From: Candidatus Roizmanbacteria bacterium
GTDB taxonomy: Bacteria; Patescibacteriota; Microgenomatia; UBA1406; GWC2-37-13
Reading direction: 5' to 3'
Assembly (NCBI GenBank): GCA_027002315.1
Contig: JALWZV010000089.1
Span: forward strand, 1-32,379
DNA length: 32,379 bases
Under the pieces are notes generated by a model, which did no database searches, was not told the DNA's origin, and saw only the letters and a list, made by a program, of their open reading frames with translations. Below are positions 15,930-24,631 of the stretch, piece by piece; the first letter of the stretch is position 1; each line of letters begins with the position of its first letter. The translations under genes were made by a program, and so were the position numbers.

Positions 15930-16385
15930 ATGGATAAAAAAGAAATTTTGAAAAAGGAAGCACAAGAAATAGTTTCTAAGTTAATAGATAAGTTTGAGAT
16001 AGAGGTTATTCAAGAGGACGAATTTTATAGATTAATCATAAAGACAGAGGAAGAAGCGTCTACTGTTATTGGAAGATATGGAGAGACAATTCGTGCGTTG
16101 CAAAGACTACTTGAGGTTATAATGTTCAAGAAGCTTGGTGAGAAGATGGAGATCTTGGTTGATGTTAACGATTTTAGGGTAAAGCAAAGAGAGAGATTAG
16201 AAGGAAAAGCTAAAGAATGGGCAGATCAGGTTATCTCAGAGGATAGGTCTATTTATATACGAAACCTTAGTCCTTATGAGAGAAAGATTGTTCACGAGTT
16301 CATAAGTGCTAATTATGACGATTTAACAACATCTTCAATAGGAATGGGTAGAGGAAGAAAGCTTATAATAGAAAAGAAAAAATAA
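15930..16385 (+). CDS. khpB: KhpB/Jag RNA-binding protein (KH + R3H domains)
   Basis: 151 residues. A type-II-like KH domain with the GRYGETIRALQ loop at about 48-58, followed by VDVNDFRVKQRERLE, then an R3H domain with RNLSPYERKIVHEFI and the closing SIGMGRGRKLIIEKK. The N-terminal Jag_N domain of longer homologues is missing. KhpB binds RNA, in other bacteria together with KhpA, and influences cell envelope and division genes. It is 18 bases behind yidC, the usual neighbour, and is probably co-transcribed. Confidence 0.93.
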   Translation: MDKKEILKKEAQEIVSKLIDKFEIEVIQEDEFYRLIIKTEEEASTVIGRYGETIRALQRLLEVIMFKKLGEKMEILVDVNDFRVKQRERLEGKAKEWADQVISEDRSIYIRNLSPYERKIVHEFISANYDDLTTSSIGMGRGRKLIIEKKK

Positions 16386-16459
16386 AATCCGGACCACATT
16401 CAGACATCATACTAGAGCATAATATTCTTCTTTTAATGGCGTAATGGCACTACAGGGTG

Positions 16460-16465
16460 TAAAAT
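16460..16465 (+). promoter_or_regulatory. Putative -10 box of the 1312-residue protein gene
   Basis: TAAAAT (one mismatch to TATAAT) ends 6 bases before the ATG at 16472, matching the leaderless spacing seen elsewhere. No good -35 is present, so this call rests on spacing alone. Confidence 0.35.
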
Positions 16466-16471
16466 ATAAGT

Positions 16472-19400
16472 ATGGAGATTAGAAATGGGCGTGAGTTTAT
16501 TAACTCCGCAAAACAAGACGCGAGAAGAGCACTAGACTCTTTACTAAGGAGAAGGAGTGCTGACACTCCAGAGATAATTAGAGATAGGAAAGAAATGGTT
16601 GAGAGAGGCGTTCAGAATAAGTTTAAGAAGGCAAAAAAAGAGGTAAGAGATATGAGAAAGGCTGATGAAAAAGGTCGTGAAGTAACTAATAAAGGGGAAA
16701 AACAAAAGAAGATAGTAAAAAGTTTTGCTGAATTAGTTGCCGCAACTGAGAAAGGTTTAGATGTAGTTCCTCAACAAGTTAGACCTATTTTACAGGAACT
16801 TGCCTCAAGAGATCTAAACTATGCCGCTGTAGAGTCAAGCCTCTATTTTTTAGGGGACTACTTTACTGGAGACAAGCAGATCGCCTCAGGTGGAAGGTTT
16901 ACCGATGAGTTTAGATCTGATATACAAAGTTTTATGCTTGATAATCACTACACTGCTGAGATGATTTTGGACGCAATTAATAAGCACAGAGGCGAGTATG
17001 GAGTAACCTATGATGAAATACAAATACTGAAAGGTGAAAAAAGAGAATCAGGAGCAACCAGTAAGAAAACGGGTTTTGATAAGATTGAGAGGTATTATAA
17101 AGACTCGAGAGTATTAGGCGAGGAGTTAAAGGACTATCTTAAGTATGGGATTAGGTTTAATGAAGGAGTATTGGAGGTTGAAGTGAGAAGCGAACGTGGT
17201 TGTGACTCTGATCCAGGTCTTCCAGATTGTACTCCTGAAGCTATCAGAGCTGGTGTTGAGTCTAGAAAATCTGTGTTGATAGCAGATATCAGAATGTTGG
17301 TTACAGATGTGCCTAAACCGGGAGAAAAAGTAGATAGTGTAAAGAGGAGAAAAATGCAGGAAGTTGATAGATTAAGAGGACTAGGATATATAGACAATGA
17401 TACAGCGGATAAATTAAAGGAATTTGTGGGAAGATATACTGTAATGACAGAGAAATATGCCGATATTGATCAGATATTAGCTGGTAACAGTCTATCGATG
17501 ACAGCAAGAACTTTCAAAATCACAATTAGTGAAGAAGGAAACAGGATTATGCGTCTAATAGATAATCCCGCCATTTTTGATAGTGAAATAAAAGATCCTG
17601 GTTCTTTTTATCACAAAAGGTATGTAGTAAATGGCAGGATAGACTTTGCAAAGTTGTATGATGATATTCTTAATTTAGGAGAGGAAGTTATCAGCATGAT
17701 TGATTACACGCCTGATCAAAACTTTGATGCGAGCTTTAGTCCTTATTATGAGGGGGCTTTTTATAAACAGTTAATAAGGAGAGTTCAGCAACTAGGAGAA
17801 GAGTTAGATAAGTTTGAACTGGGAAGCAGTATTGTAGAGGTGGAGGACACAATGTTATTAGCCAACCCTAATCAAGATGGAATAGGAGGAGAAGAGAGGA
17901 TGTCGTATCGCGTTAGGAAACGAAAAACACTTGCGGAGGCGTTTAGAGAGGATATGTCCTCTGGACTAGCTAAGCTTCTTAAGGTAAATAGGTCCTTACA
18001 TGATATAGAGTACATCGTTGATAATGGGTTGGGTTGGGATAAATTAGCACAATTTGTTGGCACATTAAGTTCGGAAGATGTCGATTGGTTGTTCAGCCGA
18101 GACCCAGAGCTTATTGCTGCTTATCAGTTATATATCCAAAACTTAAAGAACAGAGTAGCGTTGAATAACAGGATTATAGATGTAGACTTTGGTAAAAAAA
18201 CATCGGAAGGATTTGACAATGAACAGCTCATAACACGCAATCAGCTTTTAGCTATGCGTGGTGATGATAGCGGTATTGCGGGTCGTAGAGTAGCAAGAAA
18301 GGTTAGGTTAGCCACAGCTATAGCAAAAGGCTTTAGTGGTGAGTTTTGGGGTGTCCTCATGACCTCTTCTATGCCTATGAGCTATGAAGGAAACTTGGTT
18401 TACGACAGTGAAGGAAGGGTAATAGGGGTAAAGCACAAACAAAAGGCTATCTTTACAGGTCCGCATCACTCAGGTGTGGAAAAGATGTTAATGGGCATAG
18501 ATCCTGTTAAGATGTGGGAAAGATTTGGAGATTTACCTCACTGGGCTCCAATGTTAAGATTTATGTTTATGCCTCGAGATACTGCTAAGTATGAGGGTTG
18601 GGATCATACATTGGTATATGAAGTAGGAGATAAGTATAAAGAGGCTTTTTTTATGGGAGCAGATGAGGACTTTCTTGAGTTCTTAAAAGATCATGTTTTA
18701 ATGGCAGATGTTTTGAGAGTGCCTTCTATAGATATTTTCCAAAGATTAGGATGGAGACCTATGCAGTACAAGGCCTTTTTAAGGTTTAAGGAAAGTGAGG
18801 TTGCAGGACGAAGAATTGATTTTCAAAAAAGTTTAGCTACTATGATGGCCGCCGGAACTTTACCCACAAGAGTTTTTATTGACCACCTTGAGGATGTTGT
18901 TAAGGAAGCAGGATTTATAGATATCTCTACTTTGCCTGATGATATGTCTGGAAATATCAAACGTTTATTTTCAAGGTTAAATACCGGAGCAATAACTGAT
19001 GATGAAAAAAAGATACTTACCCAGTTTATGTATGAAAGATATATCTTTAAAAGGGCACTTAATACATCACCTACACGTGTAATTGGTTTTGAACGAAGAG
19101 TGTACACTCCGAAAAAGGAAAGTTTAGTTGGAGAAGACTTACAGGCTTTTTTGATGAGAGAATATCCCGACATCAATCCCGGACTTATACGAAACAAGAT
19201 ACTTCCTTTGTATATAGAGGCTATAAACATAGCTGAAAAAAATAAGTGGGTGAAGAATAAGAACAAAGCACTTGAGATATTGCAAAATAGCAATGCGTCT
19301 CCAGCAGAGGTTAAGAAAGCATATGGGCTACTTGATTATACATTTTCACTTGAGGATTTGCTAAATCCTGAGGTACAAAAACAGGTAAACAAATATTTCG

Positions 19401-20410
19401 AGAAGATGGTAAATGTAACAATACTACAGTATCAAGGTAGAGATATAGAGTTGAGTAAGATAATTACTCCAGAGAAATTTAGAACAACACTACCAGGTTT
19501 TTTTACGGAGATGAGAAACAGTATTAACAAAACAAGAGTTAGAGGCAAAGGTGAGCGTAATTATTTGAAAGAACCAAAAGGAATACGTTACTCAGCTGAT
19601 ATCACTCTCGAAGAAAGATTTTATCACTGGGCGCACCACCTAAAGATTCTTGATTATGATTTAGGAGCTGATGATCTGGATTTCAGACTTTTTGCCATGG
19701 AGCAGGCAGGAAGAAATGTGCACGGTAGAAGCTTTGGGGATACGGCTAATGTTGCTAAAGAGATAGTTCCAAGTATGCAAAAATTATTTTTAGATAGGGT
19801 TGCTGACTTTACTAAACAGGAATTTAAGGATAATAATAAAATGATGGAGTATGTTGGAAAAGAGATTATCCCGTTAGCTCACAAGATTACAGATGTGATG
19901 GATAAGTATGCAGGAAAGCCTGCTGCAGATGAGATGGCAATAAGACTGGCTCAGGCATTCCGTAGAGCTGTAGGTGAGGACTCTGATTATGATAATTTAT
20001 TTATTGGATGGGCAAAGAGAAGAATACATAGAGCGTATAGACTGAGAGAACAAAGTTTACTTCAAGATTTTTTCCCGTCAACTTATGAAAGGCCAACGAC
20101 AGCTCTGAATGCTGGACAACAAAAGATGGTGGAATTGGCTATAGCTAATGCCTGCAACGTTCCATTGAGAAAAGAAAATCCCGATGGATATGAAACTAAA
20201 ACTGCAAAATTGTTAGGCATAAAGCTTTTTAAGTATAGAAAAAAGAAAACAAAGGAAAATAAATTTTCTATAGAAGGGAGTCTTAAGCCCGCGGAAGGTT
20301 TTACGTTTGGCAGGGAGTTGTTGAATAGGTATGGACCAATAGCAACGATAGCTCTTTTAATGATTTTAATTATGCTCATTCGTCAAGCTTTGAAAAAAGA
20401 CAAAGAATAG
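16472..20410 (+). CDS. Giant tail-anchored protein of unknown function, 1312 residues
   Basis: I do not recognise this protein. It has no signal peptide and is mostly charged and helical-looking. One membrane helix is at the very C-terminus (about 1286-1305, followed by QALKKDKE), so it is probably tail-anchored with nearly all its mass in the cytoplasm. The first 80 residues are very rich in Arg/Lys/Glu. A middle block, about 670-760, is rich in Trp, Met and aromatic residues (for example KMWERFGDLPHWAPMLRFMFMPRD) and may be the folded core. A block rich in His/Trp lies at about 1045-1065 (RFYHWAHHLKILDYDLGADDLDF). No Walker A motif or known catalytic motif was found. It is followed 15 bases later by the Cys-rich pilin-like gene, which suggests a scaffold or cytoplasmic partner of the envelope apparatus encoded there. 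Confidence 0.75.
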   Translation: MEIRNGREFINSAKQDARRALDSLLRRRSADTPEIIRDRKEMVERGVQNKFKKAKKEVRDMRKADEKGREVTNKGEKQKKIVKSFAELVAATEKGLDVVPQQVRPILQELASRDLNYAAVESSLYFLGDYFTGDKQIASGGRFTDEFRSDIQSFMLDNHYTAEMILDAINKHRGEYGVTYDEIQILKGEKRESGATSKKTGFDKIERYYKDSRVLGEELKDYLKYGIRFNEGVLEVEVRSERGCDSDPGLPDCTPEAIRAGVESRKSVLIADIRMLVTDVPKPGEKVDSVKRRKMQEVDRLRGLGYIDNDTADKLKEFVGRYTVMTEKYADIDQILAGNSLSMTARTFKITISEEGNRIMRLIDNPAIFDSEIKDPGSFYHKRYVVNGRIDFAKLYDDILNLGEEVISMIDYTPDQNFDASFSPYYEGAFYKQLIRRVQQLGEELDKFELGSSIVEVEDTMLLANPNQDGIGGEERMSYRVRKRKTLAEAFREDMSSGLAKLLKVNRSLHDIEYIVDNGLGWDKLAQFVGTLSSEDVDWLFSRDPELIAAYQLYIQNLKNRVALNNRIIDVDFGKKTSEGFDNEQLITRNQLLAMRGDDSGIAGRRVARKVRLATAIAKGFSGEFWGVLMTSSMPMSYEGNLVYDSEGRVIGVKHKQKAIFTGPHHSGVEKMLMGIDPVKMWERFGDLPHWAPMLRFMFMPRDTAKYEGWDHTLVYEVGDKYKEAFFMGADEDFLEFLKDHVLMADVLRVPSIDIFQRLGWRPMQYKAFLRFKESEVAGRRIDFQKSLATMMAAGTLPTRVFIDHLEDVVKEAGFIDISTLPDDMSGNIKRLFSRLNTGAITDDEKKILTQFMYERYIFKRALNTSPTRVIGFERRVYTPKKESLVGEDLQAFLMREYPDINPGLIRNKILPLYIEAINIAEKNKWVKNKNKALEILQNSNASPAEVKKAYGLLDYTFSLEDLLNPEVQKQVNKYFEKMVNVTILQYQGRDIELSKIITPEKFRTTLPGFFTEMRNSINKTRVRGKGERNYLKEPKGIRYSADITLEERFYHWAHHLKILDYDLGADDLDFRLFAMEQAGRNVHGRSFGDTANVAKEIVPSMQKLFLDRVADFTKQEFKDNNKMMEYVGKEIIPLAHKITDVMDKYAGKPAADEMAIRLAQAFRRAVGEDSDYDNLFIGWAKRRIHRAYRLREQSLLQDFFPSTYERPTTALNAGQQKMVELAIANACNVPLRKENPDGYETKTAKLLGIKLFKYRKKKTKENKFSIEGSLKPAEGFTFGRELLNRYGPIATIALLMILIMLIRQALKKDKE

Positions 20411-20418
20411 TCTACAAT
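20390..20418 (+). promoter_or_regulatory. Promoter of the Cys-rich pilin-like gene, leaderless
   Basis: TTGAAA at 20390-20395, 17-base spacer, TACAAT at 20413-20418, then 7 bases to the ATG at 20426. The -35 box lies within the final codons of the preceding gene. Confidence 0.6.
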
Positions 20419-20425
20419 TTTTTGT

Positions 20426-21301
20426 ATGCACACTAAGTTGCTTAAGTTAACAGCACTGTTGATTTTGGTTATTCTTTTTAATTTGGTGCGTGTTAGCTCT
20501 ATTTTTGCATTACCAACTTATACTCCTGTTCCCATTCCTTCCACATATTTTGCGACTCCTACTTTAACTGGTCCTATTACGATAACAGGAGGTGGAACGG
20601 TTATACCGGTAAGCGGTGCGCCTGTTATTGTAGCACCAGGTGATAGTGTTCCGATGGAGACCTGCGGGATAGCTGGTGATCCAGCTAAACAACAGTGTTG
20701 CTTTACCCCAAAAAGGGGAATAATTGGTTTTAGCATACTGAAAAAAATTCCATATGTGGGAGATTGGTTGGGGATTGTAGATACTGCTTTAGGGGCTTTT
20801 AGCGGTGTGCAGGCACCATGTATTTATGGACATCCTGATAGAAAAAATTACAAGGATCCTATGTGTAAATGTGTTTTGGATTTAACACCCTCTCCGGTGA
20901 AAAAGATTAAAGAGATGTGTAAAAAATATGTTCCTACACTAAGACCAGGAGTTCCTTCTCAGGTTAGAGCTAAGGCTCAAAAAATGTCGGATGCATGTAT
21001 AGATTGTGCTGTTAACAAATCAGGATATTGGTCTGGTATAGGATGTATTCCTTTGACTGTGGGTGGAGTGGTAGGATTTTTTATGGTAAAGGTCGGTATG
21101 AGTTTAGGTGGAATTTTAGCTTTGTTATGTATAATTTATGGTGCTATCAGTTTGCAGTTATCGCAAGGCAACCCTGAAAAAGTTAAAAAAGCAAGAGAAC
21201 TTATAACATCTTGTGTTTTAGGATTAATTCTCATAATATCTTCTGTGTTTATACTCAAAGTAATAGGTGTAGATATCTTGAGAATTCCTGGTTTTACTTA
21301 G
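20426..21301 (+). CDS. Secreted Cys-rich protein with C-terminal T4SS-pilin module
   Basis: 291 residues in three parts. A signal peptide is at about 1-28, ending SSIFA. A Thr/Pro/Gly-rich stretch (29-75) precedes an extracytoplasmic domain with ten cysteines (80, 91, 92, 132, 147, 149, 165, 191, 194, 207), probably disulfide-bonded. The C-terminus (about 212-285) has two membrane helices joined by SQGNPEKVKKARELI, the same loop as the small T4SS-pilin-like proteins elsewhere in the window. Ordinary family members lack such an ectodomain, so this may be a minor, tip or adhesive subunit. It converges on the VirB6-like gene, with 44 bases between the stops. Confidence 0.75.
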   Translation: MHTKLLKLTALLILVILFNLVRVSSIFALPTYTPVPIPSTYFATPTLTGPITITGGGTVIPVSGAPVIVAPGDSVPMETCGIAGDPAKQQCCFTPKRGIIGFSILKKIPYVGDWLGIVDTALGAFSGVQAPCIYGHPDRKNYKDPMCKCVLDLTPSPVKKIKEMCKKYVPTLRPGVPSQVRAKAQKMSDACIDCAVNKSGYWSGIGCIPLTVGGVVGFFMVKVGMSLGGILALLCIIYGAISLQLSQGNPEKVKKARELITSCVLGLILIISSVFILKVIGVDILRIPGFT

Positions 21302-21345
21302 TTCGTCTTAATCAAATCTATAGTTTTGTAAATTACAAAGAAGGT

Positions 21346-22998
21346 TTATTTTTTTCCTCCAATGGCTCCGCTATGAGGAAACTCTATGTTTAAAGTGTTT
21401 TTAAGTATTTTGGCTACAGGACCAATATAAGCTGCTGTTGAGGCAAAGCCCATACCTGTCTGGAATCCAGACCCCAAGCTACCAACTCCTCCAAAGAAAA
21501 CACCTGGAGAGAACTTTGGCATCGGAATTGGTTTTGGATTGAGCAGCTTTTTAGCTAACTTTATTAGGTCAGGGGTCATAAAAAGAACAGTCATTGAGAT
21601 TAGAAGTGAAAGAGCATCGGGATCCATACCCTTAGTAAATGGAGGATGAAATATATTAGGAGAGGTGACATTAATCACATTTAACAACGTGTGACCTGTT
21701 AAAAGTATTGTTACCAGGATAGGAAATGTGAGGAGTTCAACGGTTAATCCTTTTAACCAGCTTGAGAATGCGTTGTTCCCTGGAATTGCGTTAAACATTA
21801 TTAGGAGAGGAGAGAATATAATAAGAAGGATAATATTAACATAAGCAACCAAGACCATAATCAGTACTCTAAAGGCCAAGAATAATATTGTTAGAAAAAT
21901 AATTATCCCTATTAGTAGTGGACCTAAAATAAATGCTAACGCGACAGCTAATATTATTTCAGGACCATATATTAATAAGTCTGCGATGCCGTGAACAATT
22001 TTACTTGCAATTGCTACATCTGCTATCAAAATACCTAGTTTCCCCTCTATTTTGCTAATAAGATCTGTAAGCCAGTTGTAAATTTTCGCATTGTTTACCA
22101 TTGGCAACGTTATAAATATCGTTGTTGGGATAACAACGGCCACTCTAAACAAAGCTCCCCACCAGCGGTTGAATATATCAAGCATTAAAGGTCCGATAGC
22201 AAAAATTGTTTTAACATCTTTAAACAATCCTCGACCGCCTAATAGTTTACCTAAAATTGTTGCGGGGTTAGCCTCAAGATATGAGCTTATTTCCTGTGAC
22301 GTTTTAGCAGCGTCAAGTCCATTGATATGTGAGAAAATACTCACAATAATCGCAGTTGAAATGTACATTAAATCTATTAATAGTCCCGCAATAGCAAAAG
22401 AGAAGGTTACCATAATTATGGTAACTATTATTCGAGGTAGAGAATTTTCTAGTGTTACTATAGTTTGAGGGTTAACCTTCATTCTAAACATAACCATAAA
22501 GCCTATTGTTACAAGTACTAAGACTAGTAGAACAAAGGAAATATTTCTGAATGTTAACCAGATTATGGAATAAGTTTGTATACTAGCGAAACCTATCCCT
22601 GTTGCGTAAGTTTTAGGTATAAACCCTGCATTTTGTAAACTGTTGGCAGCCCAGGTGGAAAAGGAAGCAGGAGGGTATAGATATGGCATTATTGTAATTG
22701 TGGAGAAGAATTTCCCCAAAGATTTAGTTCTTTGAATGGCTAATTTTTTTTCTGTTTGGGATGAGCAGTATTTCTCGTCCAGAAAACACCTCATTTTTAC
22801 ATATAGTTCTTTTTTTTGTTGATTCTTTTCGATGGAGGTAGGAATATATAAACTCTGTTGACCTTGATGAGTAATGGTTTGTTGTGGAGATAAGACTATA
22901 AATGCTATTATTATAATAACATAAGTTGCAACAATAAAAATCACCTTTTTAGAAAATTTTAGTGACTTTTTTATTAGAAACCAAATATATTCCAACAT
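21346..22998 (-). CDS. VirB6/TrbL-like polytopic membrane protein
   Basis: 550 residues. A first membrane helix (about 19-37) is followed by a short exposed domain with two Cys (about 40-140), then about seven more helices from 145 on, several of them long and Ile/Leu-rich. The C-terminal 50 residues are Gly/Pro/Phe-rich (SPGVFFGGVGSLGSGFQTG). This architecture, an N-terminal exposed part, a central helix bundle and a Gly-rich tail, is that of VirB6/TrbL inner-membrane channel components of type IV secretion systems, and the position among pilin-like and hydrolase genes agrees. Sequence identity to classical VirB6 is not apparent by eye, so the assignment is by topology and context. It heads its own transcript, with a leaderless promoter. 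Confidence 0.6.
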   Translation of the reverse strand: MLEYIWFLIKKSLKFSKKVIFIVATYVIIIIAFIVLSPQQTITHQGQQSLYIPTSIEKNQQKKELYVKMRCFLDEKYCSSQTEKKLAIQRTKSLGKFFSTITIMPYLYPPASFSTWAANSLQNAGFIPKTYATGIGFASIQTYSIIWLTFRNISFVLLVLVLVTIGFMVMFRMKVNPQTIVTLENSLPRIIVTIIMVTFSFAIAGLLIDLMYISTAIIVSIFSHINGLDAAKTSQEISSYLEANPATILGKLLGGRGLFKDVKTIFAIGPLMLDIFNRWWGALFRVAVVIPTTIFITLPMVNNAKIYNWLTDLISKIEGKLGILIADVAIASKIVHGIADLLIYGPEIILAVALAFILGPLLIGIIIFLTILFLAFRVLIMVLVAYVNIILLIIFSPLLIMFNAIPGNNAFSSWLKGLTVELLTFPILVTILLTGHTLLNVINVTSPNIFHPPFTKGMDPDALSLLISMTVLFMTPDLIKLAKKLLNPKPIPMPKFSPGVFFGGVGSLGSGFQTGMGFASTAAYIGPVAKILKNTLNIEFPHSGAIGGKK

Positions 22999-23004
22999 AA
23001 TTTC

Positions 23005-23034
23005 ATTATAAACAAAAACTAAACCTTATTACAA
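23005..23034 (-). promoter_or_regulatory. Promoter of the VirB6-like gene, leaderless
   Basis: On the - strand TATAAT (23010-23005) ends 6 bases before the ATG at 22998. A TTGTAA lies 18 bases further up (23034-23029). It falls between the stop of the upstream gene (23052) and the VirB6-like gene. Confidence 0.6.
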
Positions 23035-23051
23035 TTTAGTATTTAAAAATA

Positions 23052-24158
23052 TTATCCTCCGTATTGTGACCATACATACTCACAGTATGTTTTACTGCCT
23101 AACCTTTTGTATTTACTCGAACAATTCCCATAATAATTTTTAACAGCTCGGTATGTTTCTTCCTTGGTCCAGCCAGTCGTTTTTTGAACTTTGCCAAGTT
23201 TTTTTAACTTCATTGCAGCTGCATACAGATTATCTCTAAGATTACATGGATTAGGTTGATGAGTATATCTGCCATACTCTTGCACAGCATTACCATACAA
23301 AGCCCAGTCATTAGGACAGCCTCCTTGAGTGCTAAGACAAATACCATTACTACAACATAAAGCGCAGGATGGTGAGCCGTTAGAATCAATTCCTATAGAT
23401 AATCTCATTGGCCCTGTTAAGGAACACTTATCAGGACCACAATCAGGGATAATGCTTCCTGGCGTTGAGTATTTAGTTATTTCTTTGGATGAATAAGTTA
23501 AGATAGGTGAGTAATCTATATAAACCATTGCTTCTAAGACTTTTGGAGGAACTCCAACATTCATACCAACTTCATATATTAAATCAGATAAGTTATAGAC
23601 TGTGTTTAGTTGTCTAACTGGTGTTGGGGTGAGTGTAGGTGTTGGTGTTCCTGGGTTGTTTTTCTTCTCAATTTTTTCTACTTGATTATTGAGTGTAAAA
23701 AGGTATGTGGCCAAATTTTCTAAAGACTTAAGTTGTCTTTGTTGATAGTTGGGAGTTGGTTCTGGAGTTATTTCAAATAAATCTTTATTTTTTTTAAAAA
23801 ATTTTTGTATATCTTTACTCTGAACTTTCAACCACTCTTGAAAACTTTTTTCTCCATTTGAATTTTTAGTATAAACTACAAATTTATTTTTTTTATACGA
23901 GTACTTAAGTTCAAAATCTTGTTGTTTGACAGGGAGTCTGTTATTTAGTAATACATCAAAAGTCTCTGTATCCTTTGATGGCAATCTGTAACCCATAATC
24001 ATTCGTACTGTGGTTGGTGTCGGGTACTTTTTAGCTTCTTTTTTTGGATTTTTGCGCGAGAATATCAGATTTATGATTATAAGTAAAAAAAGTAAAAAAA
24101 GAAGAACTCCTGTGATAATAACTATCCTTTTCTTATCTGTAAATATCGTGTTCATCAT
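23052..24158 (-). CDS. Membrane-anchored lysozyme/SLT-like protein, catalytic Glu apparently Asp
   Basis: 368 residues. A signal-anchor helix (about 11-33) is followed by a short linker and a domain at 74-135 shared with the two genes upstream. After it comes a Thr/Pro linker (169-181) and a C-terminal domain (about 195-368) with ten cysteines. This head resembles soluble lytic transglycosylases: VGVPPKVLEAMVYIDYSP matches the 'v.P.ll.AI...ES.f.P' helix, GPMRLS the 'GlMQl' motif and NLRDNLYAAAMKLKKL the 'N...G..yL..L' helix. In the alignment the catalytic Glu is Asp215. VirB1-type enzymes open peptidoglycan for secretion apparatus. This one may be weakly active, use another residue or serve only in binding. 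It overlaps the upstream gene by 4 bases (ATGA). Confidence 0.68.
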   Translation of the reverse strand: MMNTIFTDKKRIVIITGVLLFLLFLLIIINLIFSRKNPKKEAKKYPTPTTVRMIMGYRLPSKDTETFDVLLNNRLPVKQQDFELKYSYKKNKFVVYTKNSNGEKSFQEWLKVQSKDIQKFFKKNKDLFEITPEPTPNYQQRQLKSLENLATYLFTLNNQVEKIEKKNNPGTPTPTLTPTPVRQLNTVYNLSDLIYEVGMNVGVPPKVLEAMVYIDYSPILTYSSKEITKYSTPGSIIPDCGPDKCSLTGPMRLSIGIDSNGSPSCALCCSNGICLSTQGGCPNDWALYGNAVQEYGRYTHQPNPCNLRDNLYAAAMKLKKLGKVQKTTGWTKEETYRAVKNYYGNCSSKYKRLGSKTYCEYVWSQYGG

Positions 24159-24619
24159 TTTATAAATCTAAACCTTTGTAAACTTATATCTGGGTAATTT
24201 TTACCTCTCCATTTTTCGAACTCATTTTTTGTTTTTTCTCTGTCTTTTTTAAGTTGCACCTCAAAAACATCGTCGACATAGTTAAAGGTTATTGTAAAGT
24301 ATTGAGTTTTAACTGGACTTTTGTGTCTCAGTTCCACCTCCTCATTTATTGATTTTTGTTCTTTCGGGTCTATGGAAATTTTAGGGTTAGCTCCTGTGAA
24401 ATCAGTTGGAGCAATTGTTGGTGATGTTTTTGGACTTAGTTGAGTTGAAGTAGACGGTTTGTTGATATCAGTTGGAATAGCCACAGTAGGAATATTTACC
24501 CCCCCATTTTTTTTATTATTTTTCCTCCAGGTTAAGCTAATAATAATGTATGTAATAATTGCAAAAATGACAAAAGTGACTGTTAATATTAAATACATAT
24601 TTTTTTTAGAGTTTAGCAT
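24155..24619 (-). CDS. Small membrane-anchored protein, headless paralogue of its neighbours
   Basis: 154 residues: signal-anchor helix at about 8-29, a Thr/Pro/Ser-rich linker (41-75), then a domain at about 95-153 that aligns with the shared domain of the two flanking proteins. The clues are SPVKTQYFTITFNYVDDVFEV against LPVKQQDFELKYSYKKNKFVV, and EFEKWRGK.YPDI against SFQEWLKVQSKDI. It carries no catalytic head. It lies 12 bases downstream of the C39-peptidase gene and overlaps the SLT-like gene by 4 bases, so the three form one operon. It could be a regulatory or structural partner that competes for the same binding site. Confidence 0.7.
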   Translation of the reverse strand: MLNSKKNMYLILTVTFVIFAIITYIIISLTWRKNNKKNGGVNIPTVAIPTDINKPSTSTQLSPKTSPTIAPTDFTGANPKISIDPKEQKSINEEVELRHKSPVKTQYFTITFNYVDDVFEVQLKKDREKTKNEFEKWRGKNYPDISLQRFRFIK

Positions 24620-24631
24620 ATTTTAATTATG

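Noticed and set aside
21302..21345. Terminator between the convergent Cys-rich pilin and VirB6-like genes
   Set aside because: There is only a weak TTTGTA/TACAAA hairpin without a clean T-run, too little for a call.
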